A DNA stretch of 64,000 nucleotides from a virus, in IMG/VR virus record IMGVR_UViG_3300036985_002246, positions 1 to 64,000 of that record. One strand, written 5' to 3'. Positions 62,715 through 64,000 of the stretch are shown piece by piece. The notes beneath the pieces were generated by a model. It saw nothing but the letters and a program-made list of their open reading frames with translations. It was not told the DNA's origin and did not search any database. Made by a program: the position numbers and the translations under genes. Positions within the stretch are counted from its first letter, which is position 1. The number at the start of each line of letters is the position of its first letter.

Positions 62715-63254
62715 ATGGGTCTCTTCTCGTGGAACTGCAAGTCGTGTGGGCACCCGGCACTCAGCCACAGCGCGACCGACGCGGGGATCAACGCCTGGAT
62801 GGAGGATGTCGTCGTCCTGTCCAAGGACGGGAGCCGAAACTTCGGCAAGTACGACGGCTACGGTCGTGCGGGCCACTGGGACTACAACGGCGAAGAGGGT
62901 GACGACTGCGGCGGCGGAGAGCCCTGCCTGTACCACCGCGCCTGCTGGGAGGTCGCGGGGAAGCCTGCCTACTCCAGCCCGAGCAAGTCCGCCCGCGACC
63001 AGGGGTACTTCTTTTCGGACGGGGACCACGACCTCCTTGACCCCCGCAAGGAGCACGCTCCCGGCACGCTGGAGGTGCTCTGTGCCGAGCGTGACGGTCG
63101 CAAGCGCGGGTACGAGTTCAAGCGCCTGGACGAGGACGCGGACGAGGGCACGCACAAGGCGATCTACGAGGCCATGAAGGCTGAGGCCCGCCTCATGACG
63201 GTGGGGGCACGCATGACCCGGTTCGGGTACGACCCCTGCGAGTACGACCACTGA
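62715..63254 (+). CDS. Cys/Gly-rich hypothetical protein
   Basis: 179 aa from ATG 62715 (CAGGGAG upstream; GTG 62682 also possible). WNCKSCGHPALSH at the front, CGGGEPCLYHRACWEVAG in the middle. Beta and helical mix with an acidic charged C-terminus. Zinc-binding is likely; function unknown. Confidence 0.6.
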   Translation: MGLFSWNCKSCGHPALSHSATDAGINAWMEDVVVLSKDGSRNFGKYDGYGRAGHWDYNGEEGDDCGGGEPCLYHRACWEVAGKPAYSSPSKSARDQGYFFSDGDHDLLDPRKEHAPGTLEVLCAERDGRKRGYEFKRLDEDADEGTHKAIYEAMKAEARLMTVGARMTRFGYDPCEYDH

Positions 63255-63340
63255 GCCTGTTGCAGCGGTACTGAACCGCCGTCACGAGAACGTCTATATC
63301 TTTGGGTCTACGTCGGGCAATCCCCCTGACGTGGACCCAA

Positions 63341-63907
63341 ATGCAATTCCGCCAAGCTGAAGATCTCCCGAAGGACGTGGAACGCTACGTTGAGGAGGGG
63401 AAGGCTCAGGGCCTCCCCGAGAACCAGGCGTGGGCCGTCGCGTGGAGTCGGTACTGCAAGTACAAGAACCCCGGCAGCGACCACTGTCAGAAGTCCCCCA
63501 GCGAGTACTTCCCCGGTCGCAAGGCGTCCAACTCCGTGGAGAGCACGGCGGCTCGGGTCGCGATCCGTCACCTGGCTGCCGTGGCAGCAGGGTCGAAGAT
63601 CCTGCCCAAGGACCGCCAGAAGATCAACGCCGCCCTGATCCGAGCCGGGCTCGACGGGAACACCCGGTTCCAATCTCCTGGAATGGCCCTCGCGAAGGTC
63701 AACGAGATCCTTCAGGTCTTCGGGATCGAGTGGGACGAGGTGATCAACGCCCACTCGGTCAGTCGGCCCAAGGGGAACCTGCGGGTGGACCTCGCCACCT
63801 CGACCCCTGGGGACCCGTTCTCCCCCGTCTCAGTCACGAACACGACGCTCGCGTTCTTCTGGGACACGCTCGAAACCGGCATTGAAGCTATCGCCTACCT
63901 CGGCTGA
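63341..63907 (+). CDS. Phage protein of the PEDLPKDVERY type
   Basis: 188 aa from ATG 63341. QAEDLPKDVERYVEEGKAQG ... NQAWAVAWSRYCKYKNPGS ... CQKSPSEYFPGRK is a motif set common in phages without function. Then VESTAARVAIRHLAAVAAG, like the short leader motif of virion-type proteins, and a helical/beta domain (ALAKVNEILQVFGIEWDEVI). Start codon support is weak. Confidence 0.6.
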   Translation: MQFRQAEDLPKDVERYVEEGKAQGLPENQAWAVAWSRYCKYKNPGSDHCQKSPSEYFPGRKASNSVESTAARVAIRHLAAVAAGSKILPKDRQKINAALIRAGLDGNTRFQSPGMALAKVNEILQVFGIEWDEVINAHSVSRPKGNLRVDLATSTPGDPFSPVSVTNTTLAFFWDTLETGIEAIAYLG

Positions 63908-63915
63908 GACCCAAC

Positions 63916-64000
63916 ATGACCAATCTTCGCTCGAAGCTGACCCGTCTCGCCTATGAGCAGCCTGCTCTCCGTGAGCACCTCCTCCCTCTCCTCTCGGACA
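63916..64000 (+). CDS. Partial gene with virion-type N-terminal leader
   Basis: Cut by the window end. ATG 63916; MTNLRSKLTRLAYEQPALRE then HLLPLLSD closely matches the first residues of the gene at 7991 (LRS..L..LA...P.LR...LPLL). Remainder not visible. Confidence 0.65.
   Translation, partial: MTNLRSKLTRLAYEQPALREHLLPLLSD

Noticed and set aside
1-64000. CRISPR array, integrase, attachment site or insertion sequence
   Set aside because: No spaced direct-repeat array, no tyrosine or serine recombinase motifs and no terminal inverted repeats with a transposase were seen.

Overview
The window is a GC-rich, very densely packed stretch of what looks like the genome of a large tailed bacteriophage, probably jumbo-class. 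There are about 110 mostly small genes in long same-strand runs. Many are joined by ATGA or GTGA stop/start overlaps, and Shine-Dalgarno sequences (AAGGAG, GAGGAGA) are clear. The phage assignment rests on gene content: an amidase-type endolysin, a tail-fibre-like protein, large virion-type proteins, an HNH and a GIY-YIG homing-type endonuclease, ThyX, dCTP deaminase, an ATP-dependent DNA ligase, a CCA-adding-like enzyme and a phage chaperonin. I recognised no terminase, portal, major capsid, polymerase or integrase gene here, so this is part of a larger genome. The host cannot be named; base composition only suggests a high-GC bacterium.

Layout. 1-8.76 kb (+): a 16-bp tandem repeat, a sigma-like factor, two paralogous XRE regulators, then a run of small genes with a SET-domain protein and a beta-class DNA methyltransferase whose frame is interrupted by an HNH endonuclease gene. 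8.76-18.9 kb (-): a long operon of small phage proteins (three paralogous Cys-cluster proteins, a SLOG protein, a dual-specificity phosphatase) plus the ligase and a frameshifted PAPS-reductase-like gene. 19-21.8 kb (+): small genes. 21.8-28.7 kb (-): an RlaP-like nucleotidyltransferase, a second phosphatase, a DnaQ-like exonuclease. 28.7-30.7 kb (+): a structured leader RNA and three genes of unknown function. 30.7-39.7 kb (-): CCA-adding-like enzyme, GIY-YIG endonuclease, dCTP deaminase, a GNAT protein and a MoxR/CobS-like AAA+ ATPase. 40-52.6 kb (+, one - gene): a CobT-like vWA protein, a second SET protein, a Dps-like protein, a GroEL-like chaperonin, and the tail-fibre, lysin and virion block. 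52.6-60.5 kb (-): ASCH, FmdB-like, SspB-like, ThyX and a MESH1-like HD hydrolase. 60.6-64 kb (+): unknown and virion-associated genes.

The strongest new signal is regulatory. Eighteen copies of one element occur between 13 and 63 kb, each oriented toward a gene or RNA start. A TCGTG(T/A)AAA-like box is followed, with exactly 19 intervening bases every time, by an invariant CGCTT and usually a GGGTG(T)AAGGGAGA-type leader. This looks like a phage promoter class with a -35/-10 arrangement, and the sigma-like gene at 316 is an obvious candidate partner. Two copies feed RNAs rather than immediate genes. One is a leader with a 27-bp closing helix and a perfect tRNA-like T-arm (28770-28927). The other is an approximately 113-nt transcript ending at a UACG-tetraloop intrinsic terminator (32704-32816). 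The structural block (44-52.6 kb) and the first 8.7 kb lack the element, implying at least two transcription classes.
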